A DNA stretch of 64,000 nucleotides from NCBI RefSeq assembly GCF_006442315.1, contig NZ_VFVY01000004.1:186001-250000 (forward strand). Reading direction: 5' to 3'. Position 1 is the first letter of the stretch. Every line of letters begins with the position of its first letter. Source of the DNA: Mesorhizobium sp. B2-3-4 (GTDB lineage: Bacteria > Pseudomonadota > Alphaproteobacteria > Rhizobiales > Rhizobiaceae). Below are positions 8,597 to 16,673 of the stretch, piece by piece. Under the pieces are notes generated by a model. The model had not been told where the DNA came from. It saw nothing but the letters and a program-made list of their open reading frames with translations, and did not search any database. The translations under genes were made by a program, and so were the position numbers.

Positions 8597-9328
8597 CCCC
8601 AAACATCGCCCCGAACATGGCCGGCGTCATCTCCCGCTCGACAAGGTTTCGCTCCTCCTTGGGCGCGACCCCCTTCCCTTCCTTCTCCCGGTCCATTTCG
8701 GCCAAGGTCTGGAGGAAGGCGAAGTCGAGCCGGCGGAGAATGCCGATCTCCTCGCGGAGCAGCATATTACCGGTAAGGCTCGACCAGGCCGAGATATCGG
8801 TTAGCCGGATCGGGTCAGGACCGGCAAAACCCATCGACCGGGCCGAGGACAAGTCCCAGAACCAGTCGATGAGGTAGGCATAGTCGGGATTGGCGATGAG
8901 GATGGGCTCGGCCTTCCTCAACTCCGATGCGACGACCTGAGCTAGGCCTTCGCCGAGGTCGTAAAAAAAGCCGCCTCATCTCCGAGCGCGGTGTCGATCT
9001 GCTTGGCGATCCACCCGACCGACAGCAGTTTGGCGGCGTTGGCTTTGTTGAGAGGCGGGTTCTTGAGATCGCCGAGGGTGAGATCGGATGCCCACTTCCA
9101 TGCGACCACTGCGGCCGCCAAGATCTCGATGGTGTTGTCCTCGATCTTCTCGGCGGTGACGGTGTTCCGGCCGCCCTTGAGCGCCCGGTTCTTTATCTGC
9201 CGCTCGACGATCTTGACGCGATCGTCTTCCAACGACACGCACTCGACCTGAAGGCCGATCGGGGCCCCGGTGGCGGGGTGCTTGATGTCGACCGTGATGG
9301 TCGATGGCTGGATAGCAAGGATGTCCAT
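8589..9328 (-). CDS. Frameshifted tail assembly chaperone (gpGT-like fusion)
   Basis: If ribosomes slip by -1 on T TTT TTT (8969 to 8963), residue 122 of the short chaperone continues as YDLGEGLAQVVASE and then into the frame ending at 8589, giving about 246 residues. I checked that the -1 frame has no stop between the slip site and the downstream ORF. The downstream ORF alone would need a TTG start at 8921 with no obvious ribosome binding site. The layout matches lambda G/GT-type programmed frameshifting, which is well established in siphoviruses. Confidence 0.7.
8942..9328 (-). CDS. Tail assembly chaperone (gpG-like)
   Basis: A 128-residue protein immediately downstream of the tail tube gene (2-bp gap) and upstream of the tape measure, the conserved place of the gpG-type chaperone. 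It ends shortly after a run of seven T residues on the coding strand (8963-8969). There the 0 frame reads GCT TTT TTT and stops six codons later. A -1 shift at this run enters the frame of the downstream ORF. The protein probably coats or holds the tape measure during tail assembly. Confidence 0.75.
   Translation of the reverse strand: MDILAIQPSTITVDIKHPATGAPIGLQVECVSLEDDRVKIVERQIKNRALKGGRNTVTAEKIEDNTIEILAAAVVAWKWASDLTLGDLKNPPLNKANAAKLLSVGWIAKQIDTALGDEAAFFTTSAKA
8963..8969 (-). other. Predicted -1 ribosomal frameshift slippery site (T7)
   Basis: On the minus strand the codons GCT TTT TTT ACG form the heptamer T TTT TTT, which fits X XXY YYZ. The 0-frame stop TAG follows at 8944-8942. I did not identify a downstream pseudoknot by eye. 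Confidence 0.65.
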
Positions 9329-9330
9329 GG

Positions 9331-10062
9331 TTACTGCGCCGCCGGTACGGTTACGATGTTGGAGTTGATTTCGATGGTCGAGTTGAGGTTGCGCACCGTG
9401 TTGGCGTCGCCGCCAGCCTGAGAGGCGTTCATGACCAGCCCGGCGAAATAGTTCGTCGTGCCGGAAGGAACGGTGGTGCCAGTGTGCACGCCGGACTGGG
9501 TGCCAGAGGTGACAATGGCGGTGCCGCCGGCGGTTGCCGCGAACTGGAAGGCGCCAGACGTGAGCCCGGTAGCGAGGACGTAGTAGGTGGTGCCGGCAGT
9601 CACGCCCGTCGGAAGAGCGCCGGTGGTCGAGAACTGGAATGCATCGCCGGCCTGGAGGCCGTGATTGGCCCATGAGACAACGCCCGGCGAAGCAATCGTC
9701 ATCGTCACCGTGGCCGAAACCACCGCCGGCACGTCGGCCCAAATGATGCGGAACGGGTAGTTGTTCTTGGTCAGCGCCGCGGCGATCAGTGCGAGCTGCC
9801 CAACGTCGGTCGAGTTGACCGCGAACACGTTGTCCATCGAAGGCGCGTTCTTCGTGCCCTTCTGCTTCACGTCGCGGCCTCGATTGATCAGCGCCGTGGT
9901 GATCAGCGCGGAATTGTCGCCGACGGGGCCGCAGTTCGACCAGCCGTCGATATCGGTCCAGGTGATGCCGGTGAAATTCGACAGCGTGAGATCGGTCGAG
10001 GGCAAGGTCATCGCCGGGCCGATGGAGATTTTGGCACCTGCAACTGCAAAGAGATCGGCCAT
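9331..10062 (-). CDS. Major tail tube protein
   Basis: A 243-residue protein starting MADLFAVAGAKISIGPAM, in the tail tube position before the chaperone pair. The core fold is interrupted at about residues 115-205 by a Gly/Thr-rich beta domain (HGLQAGDAFQFSTTGALP, then GTTYYVLATGLTSGAFQ). Segments like this recur in phage tail and fibre proteins as surface decorations. The core resumes with MNASQAGGDANTVRNLNSTIE. AAGGAGCAACC precedes the ATG. Confidence 0.8.
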   Translation of the reverse strand: MADLFAVAGAKISIGPAMTLPSTDLTLSNFTGITWTDIDGWSNCGPVGDNSALITTALINRGRDVKQKGTKNAPSMDNVFAVNSTDVGQLALIAAALTKNNYPFRIIWADVPAVVSATVTMTIASPGVVSWANHGLQAGDAFQFSTTGALPTGVTAGTTYYVLATGLTSGAFQFAATAGGTAIVTSGTQSGVHTGTTVPSGTTNYFAGLVMNASQAGGDANTVRNLNSTIEINSNIVTVPAAQ

Positions 10063-10138
10063 CGTGGTTGCTCCTTTTCAATGGCGTGATTGAGCCCCGC
10101 GAAGGCAGGGCGGATAACCCGGATGGCCGGGATTGGTT

Positions 10139-10555
10139 TTAGGCGAATGCCTCGTAGGCTATGGTGATAGGCGTCAGCCAATGCGTGTCATCTGCGATGG
10201 CTTGGGCGACATCAGCGGCCTTGGTGACCCTGACGTTGGTGGCGCCGTAGCGAAGTTTGAGATCGGTCGGGAACCATGCCGCGACCTGCCCGGCTATCTC
10301 GGCCGCGACCGACGCGTCCTGGTTCTTCTTGGTGAACACGTCGACCTGCAGAAGTCCAATGCGCTGGTGCTTGCCTGCCGAGCCGATGATGATGCGGCGA
10401 TTGATGTTCGGCACATGGGTGACGCGGAGATAGTTCTGCGTCGGCGACGGAACGTACGTCTCATTCGGCCAGGCGATCGGCAGGACCGGCGAGAGCGTGA
10501 GCGCCTGCACCCTTCCTTTCAGGGCGAGCCAGATCTGGGTTTCGATAGATGGCAT
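10139..10555 (-). CDS. Tail terminator protein
   Basis: A 138-residue protein one base downstream of the HK97-gp10-like gene and upstream of the tail tube. This is the position of the tail terminator (DUF4128-like). The sequence MPSIETQIWLALKGRVQAL plus RRIIIGSAGKHQRIGLLQVDVFTKK matches the usual pattern of an N-terminal helix and a central strand in this family. It should stop tube growth and join the head. Confidence 0.7.
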   Translation of the reverse strand: MPSIETQIWLALKGRVQALTLSPVLPIAWPNETYVPSPTQNYLRVTHVPNINRRIIIGSAGKHQRIGLLQVDVFTKKNQDASVAAEIAGQVAAWFPTDLKLRYGATNVRVTKAADVAQAIADDTHWLTPITIAYEAFA

Positions 10556-10556
10556 T

Positions 10557-11024
10557 TTAGAGCCCCAGCCTGCGCTTCACTTCGGCCGCCTTGGCCTCGA
10601 CAATCATGACCCAGCGCTGCGCAACCATCGTCACCCAAGGCCGCGGCGTCCTGCCCTGCGCTCCGTAGTGGACAAAGGCCGCATAGTTGGCCGTGTAGCC
10701 GAGGTAGACCGTGTCGCCGAGATCGGCGCCATTGATGACCAGGATCACGTCGCCGAGATCGGCGGGCACCGGTACTCCCGGGTTGTTCCTCGATAAAGTC
10801 GGCATGGCCGTGGTCGAGGCCATCAGCGAGGCGCGGAGGAAACCGGTCCGCTTGTAGCCCGGCGCCGGCGGCGTGTCGTAAATTTCGTCGGCGACGAGCT
10901 GGTCCATTTGAGAGACAAGCTCTTGGGCCGCTTCCTTGAACACAATCTCCAAGGCGACGGGCACCTTGGCGCACCAGTCGCCGACCTGGGCGGCGAATGA
11001 GGCCATCAGATGAGCCAAGCCCAT
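10557..11024 (-). CDS. HK97 gp10-like head-tail joining protein
   Basis: A 155-residue protein with the pattern of HK97 gp10-type neck proteins: an N-terminal helix, a YKRTGFLRASLMAS segment, then VYLGYTANYAAFVHYGAQGRTPRPWVTMVAQRW, in which the Y-A-x-x-V-H-Y-G motif is diagnostic. It lies between head completion and tail terminator genes. Its start overlaps the end of the HNH endonuclease gene by 19 bp, so translation may be coupled. Confidence 0.75.
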   Translation of the reverse strand: MGLAHLMASFAAQVGDWCAKVPVALEIVFKEAAQELVSQMDQLVADEIYDTPPAPGYKRTGFLRASLMASTTAMPTLSRNNPGVPVPADLGDVILVINGADLGDTVYLGYTANYAAFVHYGAQGRTPRPWVTMVAQRWVMIVEAKAAEVKRRLGL

Positions 11025-11728
11025 GATCGACGGGTCTGAATTTCCCAGATCGTCCAGTATGAAACATCGAACATGGCGGCGATGTCCCTTCGTTCCATGC
11101 TTGACCCGATCCGGCGGATTTCGCGAACCTGGTCCTCATTCAATTTTGCGGTGTTGACCGCCTCGCCACGAATGATCGTGCCGTGCTCTACCTTGTCGGC
11201 GTGGTTGCCGGCCGAAGTGTCCCACCGCAGATGCTGCGGGTTAATACAGCCTTCATGACCCTTGCCGCAGTTATGGGCGGCCTCGTGCTCGGGCGATGGC
11301 GGCCCGCCATGAGCCAGAAGGCACATAAAGCGCGGCGCAGTCATCTGCCTGCCATCGACCTGCACAATGCCGCGACCGTTGTCGCCAACGCTGAAGGGCC
11401 ATTTCAGACAGTCGTCGCCGTCATAAGCGACATGAGCCTCTACCCAGCGCACCCGCCTACGGAAGGTGTCAGAGACGACTTCCGGATGACCATATTTCAG
11501 CCAGCGCTTGTAGTGAGCTTGGCAGAATCCGTGGTAGCCAGACCGCTTGTCGCATCCATCTACCGAGCAGGGCTGGCCGCTCTGTTCTCGGTTGATCTTT
11601 GACTTCAGCGGATCGCCGTTCTTGCGAAGGCGCTGGTAGTGCCTTGAGCAGCACCCTCGGCCGGATCCCGGCTCGTGAGCGTCACGATTGCAACCTTCAA
11701 CAGAACATGCTTTGAAAACGCGAGCCAT
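11006..11728 (-). CDS. HNH homing-type endonuclease with duplicated Cys/His finger
   Basis: A 240-residue protein. Residues about 8-38 and 52-77 are two copies of a C-x4-C...C-x-x-H-Y-x-R finger (CSVEGCNRDAH..., CSVDGCDKRSGYHGFC). The HNH core follows with EHEAAHNCGKGHEGCINPQHLRWDT, carrying the His/Asn/His residues typical of phage free-standing HNH nucleases. The last 50 residues form a small helix-turn-helix (LNEDQVREIRRIGSS...IAAMFDVSYWTIWEI), like NUMOD-type DNA readers. It is inserted between head genes with its own upstream gap (11729-11820). Confidence 0.85.
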   Translation of the reverse strand: MARVFKACSVEGCNRDAHEPGSGRGCCSRHYQRLRKNGDPLKSKINREQSGQPCSVDGCDKRSGYHGFCQAHYKRWLKYGHPEVVSDTFRRRVRWVEAHVAYDGDDCLKWPFSVGDNGRGIVQVDGRQMTAPRFMCLLAHGGPPSPEHEAAHNCGKGHEGCINPQHLRWDTSAGNHADKVEHGTIIRGEAVNTAKLNEDQVREIRRIGSSMERRDIAAMFDVSYWTIWEIQTRRSWAWLI

Positions 11729-11820
11729 TTCGACCTCTCATCAGGTTGGCTTGGTTAGGGCCGACGCGGTGTTACCAGCACCAAATCGGCCCGTTTTTAT
11801 AGCATGTTCAGAAGGTTGCG

Positions 11821-12882
11821 TTAAGCGCGGTCAGCGCGGAATTTGCTCTCCAGTTGGTCAATGAACGAGATGCGGTATTCGCAGAAACACTTGCATCCGA
11901 GCGTGTGCCTGGTCGGGACGCCGGGCGCATGCGGATATGGGATCGAAGTCCCATCGGGCGCGGTAAACGACTGATCGAACGGCACTACCTGCCCTTGCAT
12001 GGCCTCGTGCTGTTCCCTGCCGTGCTTCTGCGGCGTGTGCTTCCAGCCTTTTGTGACGTGCTGCGCCTGAAGGTTGCCCTTCTCCATTTGCTGGCGAAAG
12101 GCGATGTCTTTCGAGGCGCCGAGGGCTGCGAAGGTTTCATGCAGACCGATCGTGTCGGCGCGGAGCTTCAGCAAACTGTCCGCGTACCGACCGGTGATCC
12201 GATCGACCAGTGCGGCCGGAACTGGTTTCCACGCTTCGATCGCGGCCAGAACAGTCTTGTCGAACCGCTTGTCGCGCCGCGTCCGCTCGAGGTAATTCCG
12301 CATCTGCGCCGGGTCGCCGGAGAGCAGCTCGTCGCGCGCCGTGGCGACGAATGATGATTGCGGGCCGGTTAGGCCGATGATGGCACCTTCGCGGCGACCG
12401 GTAATGGTGCTGACCCTGCCGACCACAGAGACAGCCGTCTTGGTCGGGTTGTCGCCCCGGGCAAGCCCTGTCTCCAGCGCCGTCCTTATCGCGATCTGCT
12501 GATCCTGGACGATGCCGGTTATCAACTGGCTCGAATGCGTCTGTAGCCATTGCTCGGCGCCGACATTCCTCGCATCCCAGCGGACCACGATACGATGGCC
12601 TGACGGATCGCGAAGGGTCGGGAATTGATCGACAGTCGCAACCCCGCCGCCGTTGAAAGCCGCCCGGATCGCCTCATCCAATGGCCGGAAGGCGGCCGGG
12701 TCGAGGTTCATGGCGTTGACCGCGCCATTGATGTCGCCGCGCTCAAGCCTCTCTACGATCCGGCGCAGGACGATGTTGGAGGTGATGTCGTCGATCGCTT
12801 CGATAAAGGCAGCACGAACGGCTGGCTCGAACTGGCTGACGAGGATTTCGAAGCGCTGACGCGGGGTGAGACGGACGAGCAT
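11821..12882 (-). CDS. Phage head morphogenesis / minor head protein (MuF-like)
   Basis: A 353-residue protein, helical at the N-terminus. The C-terminal domain (about 240-345) is of the SPP1 gp7/MuF type: repeated His-rich helices (QHVTKGWKHTPQKHGREQHEAMQG) and the closing HTLGCKCFCEYRI, matching the family's H-P-N-C-R-C ending. Such proteins sit inside the head or at the portal vertex. It lies downstream of the capsid instead of next to the portal, a less common order also seen in some GTA-like phages. Confidence 0.75.
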   Translation of the reverse strand: MLVRLTPRQRFEILVSQFEPAVRAAFIEAIDDITSNIVLRRIVERLERGDINGAVNAMNLDPAAFRPLDEAIRAAFNGGGVATVDQFPTLRDPSGHRIVVRWDARNVGAEQWLQTHSSQLITGIVQDQQIAIRTALETGLARGDNPTKTAVSVVGRVSTITGRREGAIIGLTGPQSSFVATARDELLSGDPAQMRNYLERTRRDKRFDKTVLAAIEAWKPVPAALVDRITGRYADSLLKLRADTIGLHETFAALGASKDIAFRQQMEKGNLQAQHVTKGWKHTPQKHGREQHEAMQGQVVPFDQSFTAPDGTSIPYPHAPGVPTRHTLGCKCFCEYRISFIDQLESKFRADRA

Positions 12883-12885
12883 CTA

Positions 12886-13263
12886 TCAGCCCGCCACGAA
12901 AGCGATATACGCGACCACAGTCCCGGCCGGCGGTATTGGCCGCAGGTCTTTCATCGCCAGTTCAACACCGTCGATTACGAGCAGATCGGTCATGGCTGGC
13001 ACGACTTCCGGCACGGCGAACGTGACCTGGTTGTCTGTCGCCACGATGAGTGTGCCATCGACGTATTTCTGCGAAACGCGTCGGACCACAGCCTCGAGTG
13101 GCCACGTCTCAACCGACGGCTCGACCGGCACCCATAGCTGGTCTGGGTCGGGAACGCCGGGCGTCTCGCGCTTCAACTGGACGATGCCCTGCCCGAGCCC
13201 GCCGTCGGCGTCCGACTGGAGCAGTTCGGTGACCATCTCGGCCATTTCGTCGTAAAAACCCAC
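12886..13263 (-). CDS. Head completion / head-tail connector protein
   Basis: A 125-residue protein, 3 bp upstream of the MuF-like gene and 1 bp after the DnaT-like adaptor. It is Val-rich and all-beta (LIVATDNQVTFAVPEVVPAMTDLLVIDGVELAMKDLRPIPP). This resembles connector proteins of the head-to-tail type that follow the adaptor in this gene order. No sequence-level family assigned. Confidence 0.55.
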   Translation of the reverse strand: MGFYDEMAEMVTELLQSDADGGLGQGIVQLKRETPGVPDPDQLWVPVEPSVETWPLEAVVRRVSQKYVDGTLIVATDNQVTFAVPEVVPAMTDLLVIDGVELAMKDLRPIPPAGTVVAYIAFVAG

Positions 13264-13264
13264 G

Positions 13265-13750
13265 TCACACCACCATGATGGCGGGCTGGCCGAAGACCGG
13301 ACCGATCAGTGGAGCGAGCAGCCCTTCAATGATGGTAGACACCGGAGCGTCAGGCGCGAAGATGTTGCTGCTGTCGCCGGGTTCAAAGAACTCGCGCTCG
13401 ATCCCCTCAACCTTCTGACGCTTCACCTTCTTGGATGGATCGAAGCTGATGGACAGCGATCCAGGCTTGGTCAATTCGATATAGGCGGCCTCATAGCTGG
13501 CCTGCTCAACTCGGGCCGGGATCAAGTCCGATGCCAATGCCGTGCCGTAGGCAGTGGCACCGGTGCGCGGCCATTCCCGCTCCTGCGACAATCCGCCAGT
13601 CGGCTGGCCAGGGAACCGGAGACCATAAGTCCCGTCGAGATAGGCGCTGCCCCGTTGCCTCAGTGCTGCAAACGGGGCATCCGCCGCATAGGTATAGCCG
13701 GCCGCGTCCCAATACGCCATGAGAGCGGCATCTGATCCGTAGCCGGCCAT
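13265..13750 (-). CDS. Head-tail adaptor (DnaT-like domain)
   Basis: A 161-residue protein starting MAGYGSDAALMAYWDAAGYT, a pattern shared by the 'putative DnaT-like ssDNA-binding' family. In phage genomes this family occupies the head-tail adaptor slot after the capsid. A GSAYLDGTYGLRFPGQPTGG segment and an AYIELTKPGSL strand follow, also typical. The DnaT label is historical; given the neighbours, a connector role is far more likely than a replication role. Confidence 0.7.
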   Translation of the reverse strand: MAGYGSDAALMAYWDAAGYTYAADAPFAALRQRGSAYLDGTYGLRFPGQPTGGLSQEREWPRTGATAYGTALASDLIPARVEQASYEAAYIELTKPGSLSISFDPSKKVKRQKVEGIEREFFEPGDSSNIFAPDAPVSTIIEGLLAPLIGPVFGQPAIMVV

Positions 13751-13756
13751 TCGCTG

Positions 13757-14041
13757 TTACTCCGCCAGTTTGGCGTCGACAAGCTCCTTGAGCTTGTCGG
13801 TCGGGATGTTCCGGGCATACTCGATGCCGAGTTCATCCGCCTGCTTCTTGAGGTCCTCGCGGTCGAGGGAGCCTTCATCAGCCGCCTTGGCTGCGCCGAA
13901 GCTGAACCATCCAGTCGCTTTGGCGACCTTCATCTCAGCATCGGCCATGTCGACGTCAACAGTCTGGCCGGGATCGACCAGAACGGCGCCGTCGAGCGTG
14001 TTCAGGCCGCGCGGGCCTGCCTGGTTGTTGGTGACTTTCAT
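13757..14041 (-). CDS. Small head-associated protein with Lys/Asp-rich C-terminal helix
   Basis: A 94-residue protein from the ATG at 14041, chosen because AAGGAGG lies just upstream. The first half is a small beta domain (GLNTLDGAVLVDPGQTVDVDM). The second half is a charged helical extension resembling a HeH/LEM-like motif (REDLKKQADELGIEYARNIPTDKLKELVDAKL). It follows the major capsid gene by 10 bp. Function unknown; a capsid accessory is likely from position. Confidence 0.6.
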   Translation of the reverse strand: MKVTNNQAGPRGLNTLDGAVLVDPGQTVDVDMADAEMKVAKATGWFSFGAAKAADEGSLDREDLKKQADELGIEYARNIPTDKLKELVDAKLAE

Positions 14042-14051
14042 GGTCGCCTCC

Positions 14052-15005
14052 TTAGATGCCGTCGAGGTAGCGGACCGACTTCGGCCGGCGGATGTCGACG
14101 CCACCGAGACGGAAGATGCCGGGCACGTCGAATTTGATCGGCCCGGTCTGCCATGCCGGTAGGAACCGGAACGGCATCGGCATGTGGAACTTCAGCACCT
14201 CCGGCGAGCGGCGATAGGCCACCATGCGCTTGGTGCTGGAGGCGCCGGCCGTGTCGAGGAAGCCGAACATGCCGCGGATCGTCAGCGGCTGACCCGTCGT
14301 CAGGGTGTAGATGTTGTTCTTCATCACCCATTCGAGGATCGTGGTCTGGTTGACCGTATCGATGCGGCGCGTCGAGATGTCGAGCAGCACGGAATACGGC
14401 AACAGGATCGTGTCGGCGATCTCCGCCCCCAGCGTGCCGGTGAAAATGCCGGTGATCTGGCCGTTGATGTCGCGGAGGATTTGGTCCGGCGTCTTGGACA
14501 CGAAGGTCGTGGCCGAGCCGGTGCCGTCCGCCGGTGCCGTTGTTGCCGTCGGGGTCGAGGAGTTGACCAGGCCGGTGAAGCCCTTGCCGCTGTCGCCGAC
14601 GAACGCGACCTGCTCGATCTTCTCCTCCGCAACACGGCGGGCAGCGCTGGCCTTGTCCGGCGTCAGGTTCATCCCGAGCAGCTGAGCCGTGCCCAATTCT
14701 TCGAGATTGTACCCGTAGCCGATCGCCGCCATGGAGACGGTCGTCTCGAACTTCTCGCGGGTCAGTTCGACTTTGGGCACGTCGTGGGCGTTGCCGTTGA
14801 ACCACTGCGCCTGGCCGACCGAGTCCATCGAGAAGTAGGTGACGGACTGGATCCATTCCGGCGCCGAAGTGTCCACCGGAACCAGCGTGGGATACTGGAT
14901 GTCCTGGTAGCGGATCGCGTAGACCGTCGGCTCGATGAGCGAGGCCTGACGGATAAGGAAGCTCATCGCAACCTGCTGAGCGTCCTGCATGTTATGTGCG
15001 TTCAT
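14052..15005 (-). CDS. Major capsid protein (DUF2184-like)
   Basis: A 317-residue protein starting MNAHNMQDAQQVAMSFLIRQASLIEPTVY. It has the recognisable DUF2184 encapsulin/HK97-like features: YPTLVPVDTSAPEW near the N-terminus, VELTREKFETTVSMAAIGYGYNLEEL, and a long loop ending VAYRRSPEVLKFHMPMPFRFLP. It follows the decoration protein gene in the usual order and has no separate delta domain. AGGAGCGAT precedes the start. Confidence 0.85.
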   Translation of the reverse strand: MNAHNMQDAQQVAMSFLIRQASLIEPTVYAIRYQDIQYPTLVPVDTSAPEWIQSVTYFSMDSVGQAQWFNGNAHDVPKVELTREKFETTVSMAAIGYGYNLEELGTAQLLGMNLTPDKASAARRVAEEKIEQVAFVGDSGKGFTGLVNSSTPTATTAPADGTGSATTFVSKTPDQILRDINGQITGIFTGTLGAEIADTILLPYSVLLDISTRRIDTVNQTTILEWVMKNNIYTLTTGQPLTIRGMFGFLDTAGASSTKRMVAYRRSPEVLKFHMPMPFRFLPAWQTGPIKFDVPGIFRLGGVDIRRPKSVRYLDGI

Positions 15006-15020
15006 TGAGATCGCTCCTGG

Positions 15021-15458
15021 TTAGCCGAGGCGCAGTGCGGCGAGACCGGCACCGGCGGTGCTGGTGTCCCACTGCGCGCCGGCGATGAGGGTGTTGGAGG
15101 TCGAGACGTTCGTGAGAACGCCGGTCGCTGGGACGTAATAGACGGGATCACCGACGGCGACGGCGACCGATGCCTGCACGACGATGACGCCCTTCTTCAT
15201 GAAGGCGCCGGTGTCGTACTGCTCGTACTTGCCGTTGGGCTTCGTGGCGTCGAGCACCGCGATGCCGACGAACTTGACGGTCGCCTCGGAGTCGACGACC
15301 TGGTGATCGCCAGTGCCCTGCACCGCGACCTTACCGAAGCCAATGCCCTCAGCGTCCTCGCACTCGCGCGAGACGACGACGGACGGCTCCATGTCGAGGA
15401 CCATGCCCTCGACCCAGCGGGCATGCTGGGCGTTGTAGGTAGTCTGAATGGCCGGCAT
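15021..15458 (-). CDS. Capsid decoration / cement protein (DUF2190-like)
   Basis: A 145-residue protein between the protease/scaffold and the capsid, the usual slot of a decoration protein. Gly, Val and Ala-rich strands (VVQASVAVAVGDPVYYVPATGVLTN...IAGAQWDTSTAGAGLAALRLG) match the DUF2190/structural cement pattern. It probably forms spikes or cement on the capsid exterior. Confidence 0.75.
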   Translation of the reverse strand: MPAIQTTYNAQHARWVEGMVLDMEPSVVVSRECEDAEGIGFGKVAVQGTGDHQVVDSEATVKFVGIAVLDATKPNGKYEQYDTGAFMKKGVIVVQASVAVAVGDPVYYVPATGVLTNVSTSNTLIAGAQWDTSTAGAGLAALRLG

Positions 15459-15461
15459 CGT

Positions 15462-16028
15462 TTAGGCCTCCTTCTTCATCTGCCATGCCGACGACAGATG
15501 GTCGGTCATGGCCTTGTGAGCGGTTGCGGCGGGCGCGGTGTCGACAGTCTTGAGACCACCAGCGACCACTGTGCGGAACTGATCGGCGCCGCCGGCATCC
15601 TTAACTGCGTCCTCGACCAGGATGTCGAAGCGGGCGTCGATATAGGCGTCGGTCTTGTCCGCGATTGCGGCGTCGCCGAGCTTGGCCGACACGGCGGCCT
15701 TGCGGATGGCCGCATCGCTGAGACCGTCGGTCTTGACGTCCTTGGCGATTGCCTTGGCCTTGCTGATGAGATCGGCACGGGCCGCGACACGCTTGTCGAG
15801 GTCGGCATCGGAAAGCACCTTGCCCTTCAGCCCGTCGATTTCGGCGTCCTTCTTGGCGAGGTCCTTGTCCTTGGCGGCGATGGCGGCGGCGTGATCGGTT
15901 GCCAGCGCGGTCAGCTTGGCCGCCGAGGATTCCAGATCCTTCAGCAGCTTGGAAATGGCCTGGGCGCCCTGATCGGTGGTGGTCACCGACAGTCCGTCCA
16001 CGACCACAGTGCGAAGTGCATCACTCAT
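15462..16028 (-). CDS. Nested scaffold protein (in-frame internal start)
   Basis: Within the protease-scaffold gene, AAGGAG precedes ATG at 16028 by 9 nt (reading ACAAGGAGACCATCACCATG), in frame. The product would be 188 residues of coiled coil starting MSDALRTVVVDGLSV. Lambda C/Nu3 is the established precedent for this arrangement. It is inference from the ribosome binding site and domain boundary. Confidence 0.5.
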   Translation of the reverse strand: MSDALRTVVVDGLSVTTTDQGAQAISKLLKDLESSAAKLTALATDHAAAIAAKDKDLAKKDAEIDGLKGKVLSDADLDKRVAARADLISKAKAIAKDVKTDGLSDAAIRKAAVSAKLGDAAIADKTDAYIDARFDILVEDAVKDAGGADQFRTVVAGGLKTVDTAPAATAHKAMTDHLSSAWQMKKEA

Positions 16029-16607
16029 GGTGATGGTCTCCTTGTCAGTGGTTGAAATCGGGGCGGCGCCCCATGGTCCCACACCGTCGCCGATGCGAGC
16101 TTTTGAACCGGCCCGGGCTCGATCAACGAGCGCTAGGTGGTTGATCTTGATCGAGCGCTGCTGCGCGTCATATGCCTCGCCGTCGGCTGTCACACCGGGC
16201 GTAAAATCGAGCTCGCAGGTGTAGCCGGCTGAAAGCTCACGCTTGCCATCCACGACCGACTTGATCGCGGCGGCATCCTTGAGGATCAGCGGAAGCATCA
16301 CCCATTGGCCATCCTGCTTGGCGGCAGTGCTCACCTCGCCGACTGACAGGGCTTTCCAATTCTCGGCACTGACGCCCTCGTCGGGATGATCAACGGTGAT
16401 GGGAGCATGGGAGAAGGATTGCAGGCTGTCCTGCGCAAAGACCTGATCGGCGGCGCGATAGACCCGCACAACCTCCTGGTCCGGCTTGCCGACCTCGTGG
16501 CCGGCATAAAGCTGAATCCCAGTGCGCACAGCGCGCGCGGTGGCGACCAAGTAGCCGTCGGCGGTCTGGCGCGTTCCCGCGACAGATACTTTGTCGGTGA
16601 ATTGCAT
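15462..16607 (-). CDS. Prohead protease-scaffold fusion (DUF2213)
   Basis: A 381-residue protein. Residues 1-175 are the DUF2213 protease-like domain: a SHAPITVDHPDEGVSAENWK segment, ELSAGYTCELDF, then INHLALVDRARAGSKARI at the end of the domain, where DUF2213 proteins carry their conserved N-H-x-A-L-V. Residues about 200-380 are an Ala/Lys/Asp-rich coiled coil typical of a scaffold. A good ribosome binding site and in-frame ATG at residue 194 suggest a separately translated scaffold. Confidence 0.8.
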   Translation of the reverse strand: MQFTDKVSVAGTRQTADGYLVATARAVRTGIQLYAGHEVGKPDQEVVRVYRAADQVFAQDSLQSFSHAPITVDHPDEGVSAENWKALSVGEVSTAAKQDGQWVMLPLILKDAAAIKSVVDGKRELSAGYTCELDFTPGVTADGEAYDAQQRSIKINHLALVDRARAGSKARIGDGVGPWGAAPISTTDKETITMSDALRTVVVDGLSVTTTDQGAQAISKLLKDLESSAAKLTALATDHAAAIAAKDKDLAKKDAEIDGLKGKVLSDADLDKRVAARADLISKAKAIAKDVKTDGLSDAAIRKAAVSAKLGDAAIADKTDAYIDARFDILVEDAVKDAGGADQFRTVVAGGLKTVDTAPAATAHKAMTDHLSSAWQMKKEA

Positions 16608-16673
16608 GGGAGTTGGCCTCGACTAATGTCCAGTCCTATGCCTGAATAGACTGGGATCTATTGGGAGGACTTC

